Part shown: one piece after another, positions 63,274-64,000 of the stretch
Numbering within the stretch: position 1 is the first letter of the stretch
Layout: each line of letters opens with the position of its first letter
Assembly: GCF_900117455.1 (NCBI RefSeq)
Contig: NZ_FPHO01000002.1
Coordinates: 1,364,001 to 1,428,000 of the forward strand
Direction of reading: 5' to 3'
Source: Hyphomicrobium sp. CS1GBMeth3
Lineage (GTDB): Bacteria > Pseudomonadota > Alphaproteobacteria > Rhizobiales > Hyphomicrobiaceae
Length of the DNA stretch: 64,000 bases
Position numbers and translations under genes: made by a program
The notes under the pieces: model-generated
What the model saw: only the letters and a program-made list of their open reading frames with translations
Database searches by the model: none
What the model was told of the DNA's origin: nothing

Positions 63274-64000
63274 CTATTGCCCCAACGGAACGTTGAGTTG
63301 CAGCTTACCCAGCCAGTTGTCGTTGGTGGTCTGGCCACCGGTCTCGACGCCGCCCGTAGCCTGAAGGCTCATGCTATCCTTAACGCCCACGGCGACGCCT
63401 GCTTCGGCCTTCCAATGCAAATCCGGGTCGGCCCCGGTGATGCCGCCCGGCGCAAGGCGCGAGATATCGTCGAATGACAGGAAGCCACCGGCGGCGATGC
63501 GCGGCTCGATGTAGGTTTTGCTGTCGAGATCGAAGCGCCGTTTCATCTCCGGCAGGACATCGAGGCGGCCGGTTCCGACCGTGGTCGCTTCGGAGAACGC
63601 CGTGTCCCGGAATTTCGGCGTGTCCTCGACGTAGCTCAGGCCAACGCTCGGTGCCAGCGTCCATCCGTTGACCTGGCGCGTGCCGCGGAGCGTTCCGCGA
63701 ACCATCGAGCGCTCGGCTGGCACCGTATCCAGCATAACGCCGTTCGGCGCGATCTCCGTGTTGCCCCAGGCGGCGCGTCCATCGAAGATGATGCCGTGGC
63801 CGAAGCGAACGCTCATGTAGGGGCCGGTGGTCCAGCCCTTCGTCGACACGCCGCCGCTGTAGCGGCTGTACTCGCCGAGCTGGTCGAACTGGGTCAGGTA
63901 TCCCAGCATGATATCGGGGCCGAGCATGTAATGGCCGCCCATCGACATGGTGCTGAAGTTGCCGTCGTTCAGGCGCGAGTCCATGTCGATGGTGTCGTAA
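63274..64000 (-). CDS. Autotransporter-type outer-membrane beta-barrel, C-terminal part
   Basis: The gene runs off the right edge; about 242 C-terminal residues are visible. Alternating aromatic/polar strands (GGHYMLGPDIMLGYLTQFDQ, GPYMSVRFGHGIIFDGRAAW, APSVGLSYVEDTPKF, YIEPRIAAGGFLSFDD) fit a 12-strand autotransporter barrel. The last residues (KLQLNVPLGQ) do not end in the usual aromatic residue, an oddity for a BAM substrate. The passenger domain lies outside the window. It is 110 bases upstream of the giant kinase gene on the same strand. Confidence 0.75.
   Translation of the reverse strand, partial: YDTIDMDSRLNDGNFSTMSMGGHYMLGPDIMLGYLTQFDQLGEYSRYSGGVSTKGWTTGPYMSVRFGHGIIFDGRAAWGNTEIAPNGVMLDTVPAERSMVRGTLRGTRQVNGWTLAPSVGLSYVEDTPKFRDTAFSEATTVGTGRLDVLPEMKRRFDLDSKTYIEPRIAAGGFLSFDDISRLAPGGITGADPDLHWKAEAGVAVGVKDSMSLQATGGVETGGQTTNDNWLGKLQLNVPLGQ

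Overview
This window looks like chromosomal DNA of a methylotrophic alphaproteobacterium of the Hyphomicrobiales, plausibly Hyphomicrobium-like. The evidence is the high GC, an oxidative dimethylamine-degradation locus, a Rhizobium-type (succinoglycan-like) exopolysaccharide locus, an HWE-type histidine kinase, and small His/Arg/Tyr-rich secreted proteins. I saw no tRNA, rRNA, transposase, prophage or CRISPR array.

Layout. (1) 1-9.5 kb, methylated-amine block. On the minus strand lie an APC permease, a zinc-ribbon protein (DmmA-like), a PDR/VanB-type reductase (DmmB-like), a DUF3445 haem-dependent N-demethylase (DmmC-like) and the first 46 codons of a GcvT-like folate protein (DmmD-like). A divergent pair (TPR-like unknown + FadR-type GntR regulator) faces the operon across an AT-rich region that holds a perfect 16-bp inverted repeat and three ATTGGT boxes phased at 10 bp. 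An acyltransferase-like membrane protein and an orphan solute-binding protein without a clear signal peptide follow.
(2) 10-38.5 kb, exopolysaccharide block on alternating strands. It encodes glycosyltransferases (ExoA-, ExoL-, ExoU-like, and a GT2-GT4 fusion), an ExoF-like export protein, a Wzx-type flippase, a Wzz-like protein without kinase, GH16 ExoK-like glycanase, two ExoY-like sugar transferases, two paralogous LuxR-type regulators with degenerate receivers, an FkbM methyltransferase, an ExoX-like small membrane protein and rfbC-B-D-A for dTDP-rhamnose. Embedded at 14.9-21.1 kb is a cassette of HAD-UbiA fusion, GT-C-like membrane protein, GMC oxidoreductase and aldo/keto reductase. I read it as a candidate alternative route to a polyprenyl-phosphate pentose donor; this is the most interesting hypothesis in the window.
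(3) 38.5-45 kb: a phosphopantetheinyl transferase and a pyruvate dehydrogenase operon (homodimeric AceE, AceF, Lpd).
(4) 45-48 kb, minus strand: secreted PRC-barrel protein, zinc-ribbon metallopeptidase and secreted alpha/beta hydrolase.
(5) 48.6-54.2 kb: trehalose block (GH15, OtsA, a translationally coupled PfkB kinase, OtsB).
(6) 54.2-64 kb: a His-rich secreted peptide, a matrixin-like protease, a second PRC-barrel protein, a response-regulator/HWE kinase, a 1903-residue soluble poly-HAMP hybrid kinase encoded by near-identical 276-bp repeats, and the C-terminal end of an autotransporter-like beta-barrel cut by the window edge.

How the blocks may work together (inference): amine-derived C1 units feed growth, while the exopolysaccharide, trehalose and large sensory kinase genes point to a surface-attached, stress-tolerant lifestyle. 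Functions are assigned from recognisable motifs and gene order; no database search was run.
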